From NCBI GenBank assembly GCA_037957365.1, contig JARHVA010002424.1, forward strand, positions 248,001 through 312,000: 64,000 bases of DNA, written 5' to 3'. The notes under the pieces are model-generated. The model was given only the letters and a program-made list of their open reading frames with translations, was not told the origin of the DNA and did no database searches. How positions within the stretch are numbered: the first letter of the stretch is position 1; the number at the start of each line of letters is the position of its first letter. Source of the DNA: Torreya grandis (taxonomy: Eukaryota; Streptophyta; Pinopsida; Cupressales; Taxaceae). Below, piece after piece: positions 22,750 through 33,939 of this stretch. The translations under genes were made by a program, and so were the position numbers.

Positions 22750-24734
22750 ATAAGACCAATACTATAAATAATTATTCTAAACTTTAGCAGTAAATGGACA
22801 AGTAAAAAATAGATGTTCTAAAGATTCAACTTCACTACAAATCAAACAAAATGGTAGGACCTCAAAGTGCTTAGAAATGAACTCACTAATAGAAATTATG
22901 TTAAAAATAATAATCTAATGAAAAAAATATTTATTAGGTTCCAGACAAGATGCCCATAATACATTGAATCTAAAGGATTAGCTCTAGTGAGGGTCATGCA
23001 CCTTCAAAATTTAGTTAAGAAAGGCAAGGGGGCTTGGGAAAATAAATCTTGTTATATATCCATTTAGTTTAAAAATCATAAAATGGAGTGACATTAACCC
23101 ACTTGATACTCTCCCAAAATACATCCTCAATGTCCAACACTAAAATAAAATTATTATCCTTCAGAGCCTTAGAAACCATAGAGGTCTTCTTTTGAGACAA
23201 AGGAATATGATATATGAATCTGGTTAGATCTTGGGAGGCCCATCCTCCAAATGATAATATATCCTTAAATCTATATAGACCTTTTTGGAATTTTTTCAAG
23301 GTAGAGAAGACCCTAGTAAGAGTAAGAGGCTGACCATTGAGGTAGAGGTTCCACAATATTGATGTGTACCCCTAAATTGAAGACATGTTTTATAATGACC
23401 AAATACTTGACCAAGTCCCAAGATTTCTAATTGACCCAAAAATAGGATAACCATAAATTTTGACTAAAAAGGGCCAATAAAAAGGTATTCCATATGTAAC
23501 CTAGTCCACCCAGACCTACCTTTAGGGAAACCACTCAAAATATTATATCTAATGAGGACTTTCCAAGGTTAATTGCTAGCAAATGATTTAATGATTCATT
23601 TTTTTACCAAAATGATGCCTTTAATTCTAATATATTTTATACCAATCCCCCAATACATTTAGGCCTAAAAAAATGTCCAATATATAGCATGATGTTTATT
23701 ATTACCTTTACCTTGAAACAAAAGAAAATATCTAACAATTTTGTTCAATAAATTGATATGGTACTTATTCAACATCCATCAAGAGGCATAGTATATGTTG
23801 TATAAGCAGAGAACATTCTAGAAAACATGTATTCTTCTTAGAATATACAATGCATGAATTTTCCATTTACCAATCTTCATATTGATTTTGACATACATCT
23901 ATTCCCATAATTTCTTAAAAGGTTGAGAGTAAAGGTTATACCCAAATATATAACAATTTGATTAGGACCTTTCCATTCCCAACCAAAATTAGAAATAACA
24001 TTAGGGGGATCAATAGGGGAATGATAAAAAAATATATCCTTGAATCACCTTAATTAGGATAACATCAAGGTAGGGGGGAATATCAAAAATATATATACAA
24101 AGATAAAATCTGTCCAATCTAGAATACATCCTTTTAGTGCTAGTCTAATTATTACACTATGTGAACCAAATACCTTTGCTCAATTACCTACCTTTATTAA
24201 GGGAATCTACTACTTTATGGATTCTCCTAAATTTAGATCATAAAAAGAGCTCATTTCCATTTAATGAGTGTGGGTCACCTCCAATATTATCTTTTATTTC
24301 CTCAATCATATTAAAATCTCCCCCAAAAATCTAAGCGGCATCATTAAGGTTAGAGGCCAACTAGTTCCACAATTTCATTCTTTAATTATAGTAATTGAGG
24401 GCATAAATGTTATAGATGTTAACCAAAATGTTGTTAATATGGAGATTTACCCAAACAACATGATTATAATTAGAGACTCCATGATCAATAATACAATCCT
24501 TCCATATTGAGTTATTTAGGATAGAGGCACCTCCTTTGCCTCTCTGGGGATTATTTCAAAAGTGAACTGAGTTGGGTTAGATAAAATTTAGAGTTAAGGA
24601 GAACATGAAACTGATAGCTTTAACTTCTTATAGGAATAAGAAGTCCATATCATGTCTAGTGTTTTGAACTATCTAAAAATAGGCTCCATATTAGGGTTTT
24701 CCAAGCCTCTAAAATTATAGCTTAAAATAAGCAT
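22750..24734 (-). pseudogene. LINE ORF2 remnant: endonuclease, thumb, zinc-binding domain, with RT core missing
   Basis: The minus strand starts at 24,734 with MLILSYNFRGL (family ILSWNVRGLG), the start of the APE-type endonuclease. It continues through NIYALN, LWN.LASNL, IFGGDFN at 24,310-24,324 and RLDRFY near 24,115. Then, within about 150 bases, it passes to the thumb (NQIVIYLGITF, LYNIYYAS, GIGIKYIRIKG, PWKVLIRYNI) and to the zinc-binding zf-RVT region with ESLEHLFFTCPFTAKV near 22,800. The fingers and palm of RT, including the catalytic Y/FxDD box, are absent, so about 1 kb appears deleted. Many stops. It is the 5' part of the LINE whose tail lies at 18.0-19.0 kb. Confidence 0.82.
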
Positions 24735-24899
24735 TAAAAACTATATATTTTTATCTACAACAGGGGACTTAATTCCCCCTTTACTATGATATAGTTTATT
24801 AAAACATGCTGGAACTTGGTTTTATTTATTAATATTTTTGCTATATCCATCACATAGAACTCAAGTAGAATCCTTTGATTTTTTTTAACATCATTAGCC

Positions 24900-26621
24900 A
24901 ATAGGGAGTTGTTTGGGCTTAGGGAAGATACTTGTTTTTCAGCCTCTTTCCCATCCCTTTAGCTTTCTATTTTTCTCTATAACTTGGGTCAAAATTGGTC
25001 ATCTTATCTAAATCCCCAACCTTGGAGTTAAGAAGAGAATGGAGAGAAGAAATCACTAGAAGATATTCAATATGATTAATGTCCTCCATCAAAGAATTAG
25101 AAAGGAAAATGGTGTTGTTGTTGGGGGAAAACTTGTCATTTAAAACATTTTCATCAAAATCTCTAGTTGGCTTCCCTTTAGAGAATGGAATGACATCAAC
25201 CATGAGCTCATATTAAAGCCTAAAAGAGGGTTGATTAGAGATTTGAAATTATATCTTAATGAAAATATCATGGGGTAGGGGAATTTCTTTCTCGATAATC
25301 ATCTAAGAAATAGACTACATATTGGTGTCATTACTCAACTTAAACTAACCAATTCCTTTCAGGCTATGACAATACTCACAATTTTTTGGCTCTTTCAATT
25401 AATTCTCACCCTCATCTATAATAAGGGATGCTCTATCTTTCAAGGGTTTAATATCAAATATAGGGTTATTATCAAGATGCAACTTCTTAAACTCATGAGG
25501 GTTGGGATATACAAGGTCCTCTTCACTATCATATTTAGGGCTAGGATTTGAGGCCTTAGCCTAATTTTAAAAATCTTTCCTTAAGTGACCATCTCTTTTA
25601 CAAAATAAATAGGATTGAGACCTCTTATCCCTCTGATATGGAAGATATAGGTACTATCATGAAGATTAAAAGTAAGGGTTTTATGAAATAAGTCTAATGG
25701 AGTAAGGGTAACTAAAACCCTAGAATTCACATGGGCCAAGGAACACTTGGTATCTTTAATTTTGAGAACATCACCTAATGTTTTGAGAACCTGAGGCAAA
25801 AAATTCCATAATTTTTTAGGAACATTTTTGATGTCAACCCATCTAGGTGAAGTCTTAAAAATAAGGTCTTTACAATCCAAACTTGGGTCCCATGGCATAG
25901 ATTTAAAAAAATACTAGGCCACATTCCATAATAGTTTATTGATAACACTTATTTGTATATTTAAATTTTTGAAGATAACCAAAAAACACCCTTATAGAAA
26001 ATTGTATGAAAGTTTACATATATCTCCATATTTTTTTCCCATATAGTATTTAACCAATTATCAAAAAAAAATGAGAAGGAAGAGAATTATTATTTAGACA
26101 AATAAAAAATACCAACATTTTTAAGTTTGGCTTCTTTGTTCAACAAATCATTTTCCATGGATAAATTAGATTTAAGGAAGAGCATTGGTAAAGACCTAAA
26201 CAACTTACCAGTTTTTCCCACACTTCCCTTTCCCACTCCATCCTCAACTAGTTTGACCTAGAAAACCATGAATTTCACTCCCTCAGAATGTTTAGTAGAT
26301 TTTTCCTAGCATAGGATGTTGAAGAAAGTTTTTTTATCTTCCTCCATAAACATTTTTCCCATTTTAGGATAATCCTCGCCACCACTTTTCCAACTCTAGC
26401 CTTATGCAAATTTGAAGCATGACTATTTCCATTATTGTCACCTTTAACATTACTCTTTGAATGATTAATTTTGTCTTACCCACCATCAAGCATATGCTAA
26501 ATAATAAATTAAACCACTTTATTTTCCTAAAGTGAGAGGGATTTAGGGGGGATACAATAGTTGAGGGGATGTAGCACAAGCCACAATACATGGCCCAAGC
26601 TCCCAGGCAAGGATAACTCAC
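24900..26621 (-). pseudogene. LINE ORF1 remnant (DUF4283 and zinc knuckle)
   Basis: Upstream of the endonuclease on the minus strand, the frame 25,898-25,581 and its continuation contain SMPWDPSLD, TSPRWVDIKNVPKKLW and VNSRVLVTL, matching the plant LINE ORF1 DUF4283 layout (PWxPxFd, P.WV.l..lP...W, R.rv.v.v). At about 25,602-25,561, after a frameshift, LFCKRDGHLRKDF is a CX2CX4HX4F knuckle with its first Cys changed to Tyr. A Ser/Asn-rich tail follows (frame 25,203-24,967). The frame 26,621-26,364 may be the N-terminus. ORF1 proteins of this type bind the element RNA. Several stops and shifts. Confidence 0.7.
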
Positions 26622-27427
26622 ACCAAATACAAAAAAACAATAAGTAACACAAAGAATAATAAATGCAAATAATCAAAAAACAAGCCCAACTAGCATGACC
26701 ATAAGAAAAATCATGCCAAGAAAAATAAAGTTAAGATGCCTCCTAAACAGCTTGATAAAAACAAGTTAAAAAAAGGAGATAAAGTGAAGCAAGGGTGCCA
26801 AAGGAAAGCTTAAAGCACCATTCATGGAGGGTGACATTTTTACTCCCCATTGTAGAGCTCCAAACTTCCCATCCACATCTAATATCCCATTTTTATTTTT
26901 TAAAGAGGAGGATGCCATCTACACAAGAATTAAGATTCTTACAAATGAATAATTCAAATCATATTTGCATCCCATGTTTTTGAATAGTTCTATAATTATC
27001 TACATGAAATAATTATGTTTAATAAAACATTAGAAAGGGGAAAAAATAATGATATGCATGAAAGATATGGTTATGGTAAGAAATTAATTCAATATATAAA
27101 TACTAGGTTTACATGGTATGGATATAATGACAATGGGTATAAATTTAAATAATTTATATAATTATTTTGAAATTATATAATGTTATACAAATTCATTCAT
27201 TAATAATTTTATAAAGGGGTAAATTATAAAGTGGATAAATCACCAACCCAAGTTGATATAAATTAGCCTAGGTTAAGTCAAGGTCAAATCAAGATTAGAA
27301 GGTAGTTATGTAATTACCTAAGTATAAAATGTTATAAAAAGGTGGATTTACATTATAACTAAGTTCATATTTTGTCTTCCTCTCAACCTAGGAGAAGGAG
27401 TTGTTTCATCTTTATACCAAGTTCTTC
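26622..27427. other. Unassigned DNA between LINE and chromovirus
   Basis: The left part is probably LINE 5' untranslated sequence (minus strand). The remainder up to the chromovirus LTR is AT-rich and unrecognised. The short plus-strand frame 26,795-26,983 has no motif. Confidence 0.35.
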
Positions 27428-27775
27428 TAATATGCCCTTATTCTATGGCATGTCAAGGGATATGTGTGTCCAACTTGTGGCATAGATACCTCTTTTATAT
27501 TCTTATCACATGTCTTTATGTTCTTACTAGGTCAGCCTATAGAATAACCATGGTTAAGTAGACTATATATAGGAGGAATTAATTAGTCTTAAAGAAGCAT
27601 GTTGTGACTTCTATTCTTATTGAAATGTTGTGAAGGTTTCCTCCTTAAGTGTAAAAGTCATAATATTCAATTATTCTACTCTTTCACCAATTGTTATTGT
27701 CAATATGGTTATTTTACTCATAATTCTATGATATATTACTATAATTTTATGAATCATCTAAGTAATTTCATTACA
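27428..27775 (+). mobile_element. 5' LTR of the chromovirus
   Basis: It begins TAATATGCCCTTATTC (TGATACACCTTTATCC in the 3' copy), shares TCTATGGCATGTC, AACCATGGTTAAGTAGAC and CTACTCTTTCACCAAT with it, and ends ATTTCATTACA just before the PBS. The block GACTATATATAGGAGG at 27,561-27,576 is a good LTR TATA box. Confidence 0.88.
27564..27572 (+). promoter_or_regulatory. TATA box of the chromovirus LTR
   Basis: TATATATAG is conserved in both LTRs (here and about 32,753-32,761) within the otherwise diverged sequence and lies mid-LTR, as expected for a U3 promoter. Confidence 0.55.
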
Positions 27776-27777
27776 AG

Positions 27778-27789
27778 TGATATCATAGC
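27778..27789 (+). other. Primer-binding-site relic (initiator Met tRNA)
   Basis: TGATATCATAGC matches TGGTATCAGAGC at 10 of 12 positions and starts two bases after the 5' LTR end. Confidence 0.75.
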
Positions 27790-28430
27790 TTCAATTTAGG
27801 AAAGTTACTACAGCATGGTTTTTTGGTTCTAACATCCTAAGCACTAGAAGGTCTAAAAAATAGAAATTGTGATCAAGGAATAATTGAATTTGTTCATCGC
27901 CATAATTTTTTTTGTGTATTGTTTTATAAAATATTAAAAAAAATGTTAAAAAAAGTCTATAAAATTTATAACCTTGTGAAAACTAGAAGTTATTAGATTC
28001 ATCTCTATGAGATGATCATAACAATGTATTATATTAGTACATTTTTTTGGGATAAAATTTTTCACCCTTGTGTACGTTAGTAGTCATTATATTTGTCTTG
28101 GTGAGGCAATCACAATGATCTTATTTGCTAATACATTTTTAGGGCTAAAACCCTCTTAAGGTTTGTGCATGGTTGGGCCTAACACTCATGGATGTATGAA
28201 CGGGAAATAAACACCTAAGAATATTTTCTAGGGTGACATGGAATATAAAACTTCATTTTTGAGTATTTTATTGTTGGTTTAGCACTTTCAATCAGATTTA
28301 CATGGCATGGTGCATAAAGATGATCTCTATTTTTCAATGGGAAGTCATGGGGATGAGATGGGAGATGAATGGATTTAGATATCAATTATAACAACTAACT
28401 AGTAAATTATCCAACCTTTTATCTCAACCT

Positions 28431-29200
28431 TTGAAAATTAACTCTCTACCACTCCAATTTGGGTCTCTCAATCCAAATAATTCTAGCACCAATCTAGGGT
28501 TGAAGCCAACGTTGCCAAAAGTGGACTTGAAAATATTTGATGGTGAAGATCCACTCACATGGATTACTCAAATTAAAAATTTATTTGATCTAAATAAAAC
28601 TACCTATTCACAAAAGGTGGCCATGGACTATCTATATATGGAACCTAAGTAATTCACTTGGTATTACTAGTTGTCTGCTTAAAATAAAAAGAAGGGTGTC
28701 CTAGTTTCATGGTCAATCTTTTCTAAGGAATTATAGCTCCACTATCACAATAATGTATTTGAAAAATAATTCATCCATCTATCCAAGATACACCTAATCA
28801 TCATTGTAAATGAATACATTCATCAATTTCAAAATTTCTCCTTACATGTGGTAGACATCACTGAGGAAAATATGATTGATCTATTTTTGAATGGCCTCAA
28901 AGATAGCATCCAATTGGAGGTTCACATGTTTAATCCTAGTAATGTATCTAAATACATACCAATGGCATACATGGATGAGGAAAAATAGATGATCAAATGA
29001 AGACCTTTAACTAATTTCAATGAATGCACTTTCCTAGCACCATTATTTCCATAGCCTACCAGATTGACCCCTCAACAAATTGAAGAAAAATGTGTAAAAT
29101 ATATGTGTTTTTTCTATGATATAAAATGGAATAAAGGACATATATGTACTAAAAATAAGTTATTTTATATTAAAGTTACCAATGAGGAGGAATAAGATGA
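28431..29200 (+). pseudogene. Chromovirus gag remnant with zinc knuckle
   Basis: The open frame 28,431-28,652 carries LPKVDLKIFDGEDPLTWI and NLFDLN, matching the gag core of plant chromoviruses (LPkl.lp.FdG.dP..Wi...e.fF). Further fragments follow in broken frames, ending in a knuckle at 29,106-29,147 reading CFFYDIKWNKGHIC (family CxxCxxkxxxGHxC, second Cys now Tyr). Gag would form the particle and package RNA. Confidence 0.85.
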
Positions 29201-29319
29201 TGAGGCTTCATGGGTAGGTTTGGAAGAACCCAAGGATGAATTTGAATATTATCAACCTATTATTTCCTATTATGTACTTTCAGGCATTAGTACTCTTTAA
29301 AGTCTTAAGTGGTGTGTTT

Positions 29320-29680
29320 CTTAAATAAATATAAGGTGATTATGTTAAATAACTTTTAGATTACACATAAATTCATTAATGGTAAGTTGGCTACTCATTT
29401 AAACTGTTTCATTTACCCAACTCTAGAATTTTAGGTCATGATTGTATATGGTGATATAGTCAACTATTCTAGAAAATTCCATAACATTAAGCTTGTTACA
29501 AAAGACTAATTTTTAGATTACCCTATTTTTTTAATTCTCATGGGAGTATCTAATATTATTTTAAGAGTGTAGTGGCTCACCACTTTGAGCATTATTGATA
29601 TGAATTTCTAGAAACTATTCATGAGCTTCCATGTAGAAGGTAAGACATTTGAACTACATGGATTATGGGATAAATATCCA
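29320..29680 (+). pseudogene. Chromovirus protease remnant
   Basis: The translation shows THKFINGKLA (family THNFI/HNFIs), then VMIVYGDIV (V.VAnGd.i), LMGVSNIILRV followed by WLTTL (the LGmqWL segment) and IDMNF. The order and spacing match the retropepsin between gag and RT of chromoviruses. The D-S/T-G Asp triad is not clearly visible, and stops are present. Confidence 0.7.
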
Positions 29681-29879
29681 AATTGGTTAGTTCCCATCAA
29701 ATGATAAATATTCTCAAAAATGGTGTTGACGGATTTGTTACATGATTATTTTCCATATAGGTTAAACCAACAAAGGATTCTACTCATCCTTATTTTTTAA
29801 AGGGTGTCAGATGACCATTATGATGTTTTTGGTGACATGTCAAAAGGACTTCCTCCAAATCATGTGCATGATCCTTGTA

Positions 29880-30540
29880 CTAGGATCATTTTAGTAAGTA
29901 GACCACTAAACATCAGACCCTAAAGGTATCCATATTCATATAAGAGTGAAATTTAAAATATGGTATATGAGATGTTGGAAGCAGGAATCATCTGACATAG
30001 TCAAAGTGAAAATTCCTCCCTTGTGGTCATGTTTTACGAGAAGGATGACACTTGGAAGATGTGCTTGAACTATATAGACTCAAAAGGTACACCATCAAAG
30101 ATCCTATTCTAGTAATTGATAATTTCATAGATGAATAACTTGTTTTTTTTTATTTTACCAATTCAAACCTTCTCTTTAGGTATCATAAAATTCAAATCCA
30201 TAATGAGTACATACCTAAAATCACTTTTAGGAATCATGAATGCCATTATTAAGTTATGGTCATGCCTTTTAGCCTCAAAAACTCACCATCTATGTTCTAC
30301 AGTTGGATTAATACTATTTTTAGGTGTTTTTTGATAAATTTTTTATTTATTTTTTTAACGACATCCTCATCTACAAAAAAATTAGGAAGACCATTTGAAG
30401 TATGTGAAACAAGTATTTTTAGTTCTAGAATAATGTCAACTTTGTGTAAAACCTTCCAAATGTTCTTTTGGTTTCCAAGATGTGGAGCACTTGGGTCATA
30501 TTATTTCACATGAAAGAGTGAAATTTGATCCTAAAAAAAT
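29880..30540 (+). pseudogene. Chromovirus reverse transcriptase remnant
   Basis: The translation includes PSVVMFYEKD-like and KMCLNYID segments, IKDPI, then in the frame 30,256-30,513 VMPFSLKNSPSMFYSWINTI (family MPFGLtNAPatFq..mN.if). The catalytic box is at 30,351-30,362 and reads FFND in place of FFDD/YVDD, so the first of the paired Asp residues is lost, and a frameshift lies near it. FQMFFWFP and LGSYYF correspond to the KC.F....v.yLGH segment in a shifted frame. Confidence 0.88.
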
Positions 30541-30559
30541 CTAAGTAATGATGGAGTGG

Positions 30560-31200
30560 TAGGTTCCCAAGATTCTCAAGAACATAAAAGGATTTCTAGG
30601 GCTAACTAGTTACTATTATAGGCTTGTCAAAAATTATGGTATCATTGTAGCCCCACTCATCTTTTTGTTGAAAAAAGACTCCTTAAAATGGACTAATTAA
30701 GCTACCAAGGCATTTTAATAGTTTAAAATTTCTATGTTCACAACTCTAATTTTGGTTACTCCTAATTTTTCAAAAACTTTTATTATGGAGTGTGAAGCAT
30801 TAAGATATGGCATAGGGGTTGTACATATGCAAGAAGGAAGACAACCATAATTAGAAAGTACCAAATTAAAGGTAAAAAAATAATCTCAAACCAATCTATG
30901 AGAAATAAATGATGACTATTATACATGTATTCAATAAATTAATACCTTATCTTATCGGTCATCACTTTCAGGTAAATAATGATCATGATAGCTTCAAATA
31001 TTTTTTAGAACAATGATTTTCATATGAATAGCAACAAAAATTGGTGAATAAAATGTTAAGATGTGATTTTGAAATAGTGTATAAGAAATTAGAAGAGAAT
31101 GTGGTGATAGATTCCCTCTCCTAGCTAGATGAATCATTTGAGGCATTGTTATGCATCATGACCATGTGGCATGTAGATTAGTTAGAGGAAGTAGGATCAG
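30560..31200 (+). pseudogene. Chromovirus RNase H remnant
   Basis: Translation fragments: VPKILKNIKGFLGLTSYYR with LVKNYGIIVAPLI and LLKKDS (connection domain, v..fLGl..YYRrFi..f..ia.pLt.Llkk), then TTLILVTPNFSKTFIMECEA (pvL..pdf.k.F.le.DAs.) and GIGVVHMQEGRQP. The region precedes integrase in the normal order and is interrupted by stops. Confidence 0.82.
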
Positions 31201-31439
31201 AATGGGAGAATGATTGTGATACTAAGGATTTGATTCAAAATCTTCAATGGATTTTTTATGAATATAAAAAATTACATGGAATGGGAATTCATTATGGTAA
31301 AAATATAGATTATACCTATGTAAGCATTCTCTCCTCAAACATAAAATTATTTAATAACTTCATACATCTCAACTTGAGTTCACTCCAGATTTTTAAAAAC
31401 ATATCATAGAGTCAAGCAATATTTATTTTAGCAAGGTCT

Positions 31440-32060
31440 CAAGGGGGATGTCCAAAAATGTGTGGTGGAATACATTATATGTCAACAAAACAAAGGAGAA
31501 ACATTAAGACACTAGATATTTTGCATCCTTTATCCATCCCCAGATGCCATTGGGAAAAGGTTTTCATGGATTTTATTACTGAATTATCATGGTCTGAGGT
31601 TAAAATTTTATCATGGTATTTGTGGATTGACTCACCAAGTATGGTCATTTTTGGAACCCTATTACAACCTTTAGTTTCCAGTATAGTCACTTCAATTTTT
31701 TTAATACCATCCAAAAATTCCATGGTACTCCAAGGATCATTTTAAGTGATTGAGATCTGATATTTAGAAGTAATTTTTGGAGTGGATTATTTTCATGTTT
31801 GGGTATGCATTTGGTTCATAGATCATCCTATCATCCTCAATCTAATGGATAAATAGAGGTAGTCAACAAATGTCTAGAAGGTTATTTCTAATAAATATAA
31901 AAAGTGGGTTCATTAGTTGCCACTTTCTAAATGGTGGTATAATACTTATGTTCATAGTTCTTCCAAAATGTCTCCCTTTGTGGCCTTATATGGATATCAC
32001 CTCCCCATACATCACTTCAAACTTGAAGGTCCATACCAAGGTTTGAAATTTTGAGGAACA
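31440..32060 (+). pseudogene. Chromovirus integrase remnant
   Basis: The open frame 31,458-31,745 contains CGGIHYMSTKQRRN (degraded HHCC end, CxxCq..K), LLHPLSIPR-like sequence, WEKVFMDFITEL with the first catalytic Asp (W..isMDFi..LP) and SPSMVIF. Later fragments give HRSSYHPQSNG with the Glu region IEVVNKCLEGY. Integrase catalyses insertion of the cDNA. The second Asp (SD...) lies in a different frame near 31,740 (LSD). Confidence 0.87.
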
Positions 32061-32399
32061 CATTCACCATGAATATGAGATCCTCAATAATCTATGATAA
32101 AATTTAGCCATGGCTTAGAATCACATGAAATATTAAGTGGATCAACACCGTAGTGAGTGGAATTTTAACATAGGTGATGGGTCTTTATGTGATTATAATT
32201 ATATAAGTAGATGTATTTAAATTAGTATAAAAAGGATAACAAAATGTACCCTAAGTATTATGGCGCATATCATATCTTGCATAAAATTAGTAATGTGGCC
32301 TATAGTTAGAATTCACCCAGTCCACTCACATACATATACTATTCCATGTATCATGCCTAAATAAGATAGTTGGCCATAGAGTTTATACTCAAACTACTT

Positions 32400-32565
32400 T
32401 GTCTGAATTTGATGAGGAAGGTTAGGTTATTATAGATCCTAAAGTGATCCTTCAAACATGCATTAAGTGACTATAGACTAGATTAATTCAATATTATTTG
32501 ATCAAATGAAAGAAACTATATTTTAAACATGCAACATGGGATGATGAACCTTTCCTGAAGTGACA
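32400..32565 (+). pseudogene. Chromodomain remnant at the pol C-terminus
   Basis: The frame shows FDEEG, IIDPKVILQT, YYLIK followed by KKLYFKHATWDDEPFL. These correspond to the chromodomain pattern (P..iLd.R....g....eyLVKWkg....atWE....l). Chromodomains direct chromovirus integration toward marked chromatin. Three in-frame stops are present. Confidence 0.75.
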
Positions 32566-32603
32566 CCTAGTTTTGAATTAATGTTGAGGAAAAAATTGTT
32601 TTT

Positions 32604-32616
32604 AATGGGAGGGGCA
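32604..32616 (+). other. Polypurine tract of the chromovirus
   Basis: AATGGGAGGGGCA lies immediately before the TG of the 3' LTR and is the primer site for plus-strand synthesis. Confidence 0.8.
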
Positions 32617-32958
32617 TGATACACCTTTATCCTATGGCATGTCTAGGTATAAGTGTAGCTGACTTATGGCATACATACCTATTTTATATTCATTTCACAT
32701 TTCTCTATGTTTTTATTAGGTAAGCCTATTGAATAACCATGGCTAAGTAGACTATATATAGGAGGTAGTAGTTAGAGAATAATTTTTTAATTCTATTCTT
32801 ATCACATTATTTTGGAGGTTTCCCCCTAAAAGTGGCTCAGTCATAATACTCAAGTATGCTACTCTTTCACCAATTTTTGTCATGAATCTAATTATTATGT
32901 TCTAAATTTTGTGATATATTAATCTATTGTTGTGAATCATCTAATTAATTTAATTACA
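32617..32958 (+). mobile_element. 3' LTR of the chromovirus
   Basis: It starts TGATACACCTTTATCC and ends TAATTACA. It aligns with 27,428-27,775 including the ACTATATATAGGAGG promoter block. Confidence 0.88.
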
Positions 32959-33807
32959 TGTATATTTTCATAGAATCTTGTGAATAAAATGCAAACAAAT
33001 GTGTAAGATGAATCAATTTCTATATTAGTTTTTATTTTTTCTTGTTTGTGAAAATTTCATTGTAATTTATGAATAAATAAATCTATTAAAACCTAAATTT
33101 TTTTGATAGAGTGTAAACTCTTTGATTTACAAACTTTGTGATGTAAACCCTAGACAATAGGCTTTGTGTTGCATACACTTAATCTAGTTTGAAGGAAGAC
33201 ATTGAACTTCCACGTAATATTGATTCTCTTATGTTGGTTTTTTTATGTTATCATTTATATGTTGATAGGAAGATTCCAACCCAAAATGATTAATTCTAAA
33301 AGAAACCCTATTTGAAAGGAGGAGATAGAAAATGTGTTCATTTACAAACTAAAATACAAAAGATTTCTTATAAAAAATTATGTCTTGTAGCCCCTTTGGT
33401 GATGCACTCCATTCATCTATTTGAGGTTTTTTTTTATTTTCCTTCTAAATATATAGGTTTCCATTATTGAATTGTCTAAACATTCCCTCAAATATAGGTG
33501 ATATAATAAATTTGTTGTGTTTATCTCATTGATGATCTCCCATTATACCTTTCCATTTATCTCTATTCTTGTCATTCCTAGATTTCATTTTTCTTCCATT
33601 TTTGCTTATTTTTCTTATTTTTTAGTTAAAAGTACCAAAAACCCAATAAACCAATCATAGAGGTAGTTTCCTCTCTCAAATTTAGAGTAAAATGAAGCTT
33701 AAACTCATGGTTTTTCTAATGTTGTAAGGTTTATGTCACATACAATTTGGCAAATCACAAAAATAATTTGTGTAAGCATTGTGACATATAATTTTTCCAA
33801 TAGATTT
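32959..33807 (+). mobile_element. Probable 5' LTR region of a plus-strand Tat-like gypsy element
   Basis: The interval lies directly upstream of a Tat/Ogre-type PBS relic and has no coding sequence. U5-like sequence is implied by position. The left boundary is not visible, and part of the interval may be chromovirus flank. Confidence 0.4.
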
Positions 33808-33825
33808 TGATAACTCTATTGGGGA
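33808..33825 (+). other. Tat/Ogre-type primer-binding-site relic
   Basis: TGATAACTCTATTGGGGA matches TGGCGACTCTGCTGGGGA at 13 of 18 positions. All five differences are C-to-T or G-to-A, the expected decay of methylated cytosines. The same PBS type occurs on the minus strand at 38,501-38,518. Confidence 0.7.
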
Positions 33826-33939
33826 TCATGGTGTCTTGCACACTTGATTTTTATACATTTCAAGGAACCTCCCTTGGAATGGAGGTTGATGAATCTTTTG
33901 ATATTTTTTACCTGGTACCTATATCTTTATGATTGATAA

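Larger units (their letters stand above)
27428..32958 (+). mobile_element. Complete but dead Ty3/gypsy chromovirus (about 5.5 kb)
   Basis: The element has paired LTRs of about 348 and 342 bp, a PBS relic, then gag, protease, RT, RNase H, integrase and a C-terminal chromodomain, then a polypurine tract. Integrase after RNase H and a chromodomain place it among plant chromoviruses. Frames are broken throughout. The bases flanking the two LTRs (TCTTC and TGTAT) do not match, so the target duplication has decayed, or the LTR ends are off, or the element recombined. Confidence 0.92.
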
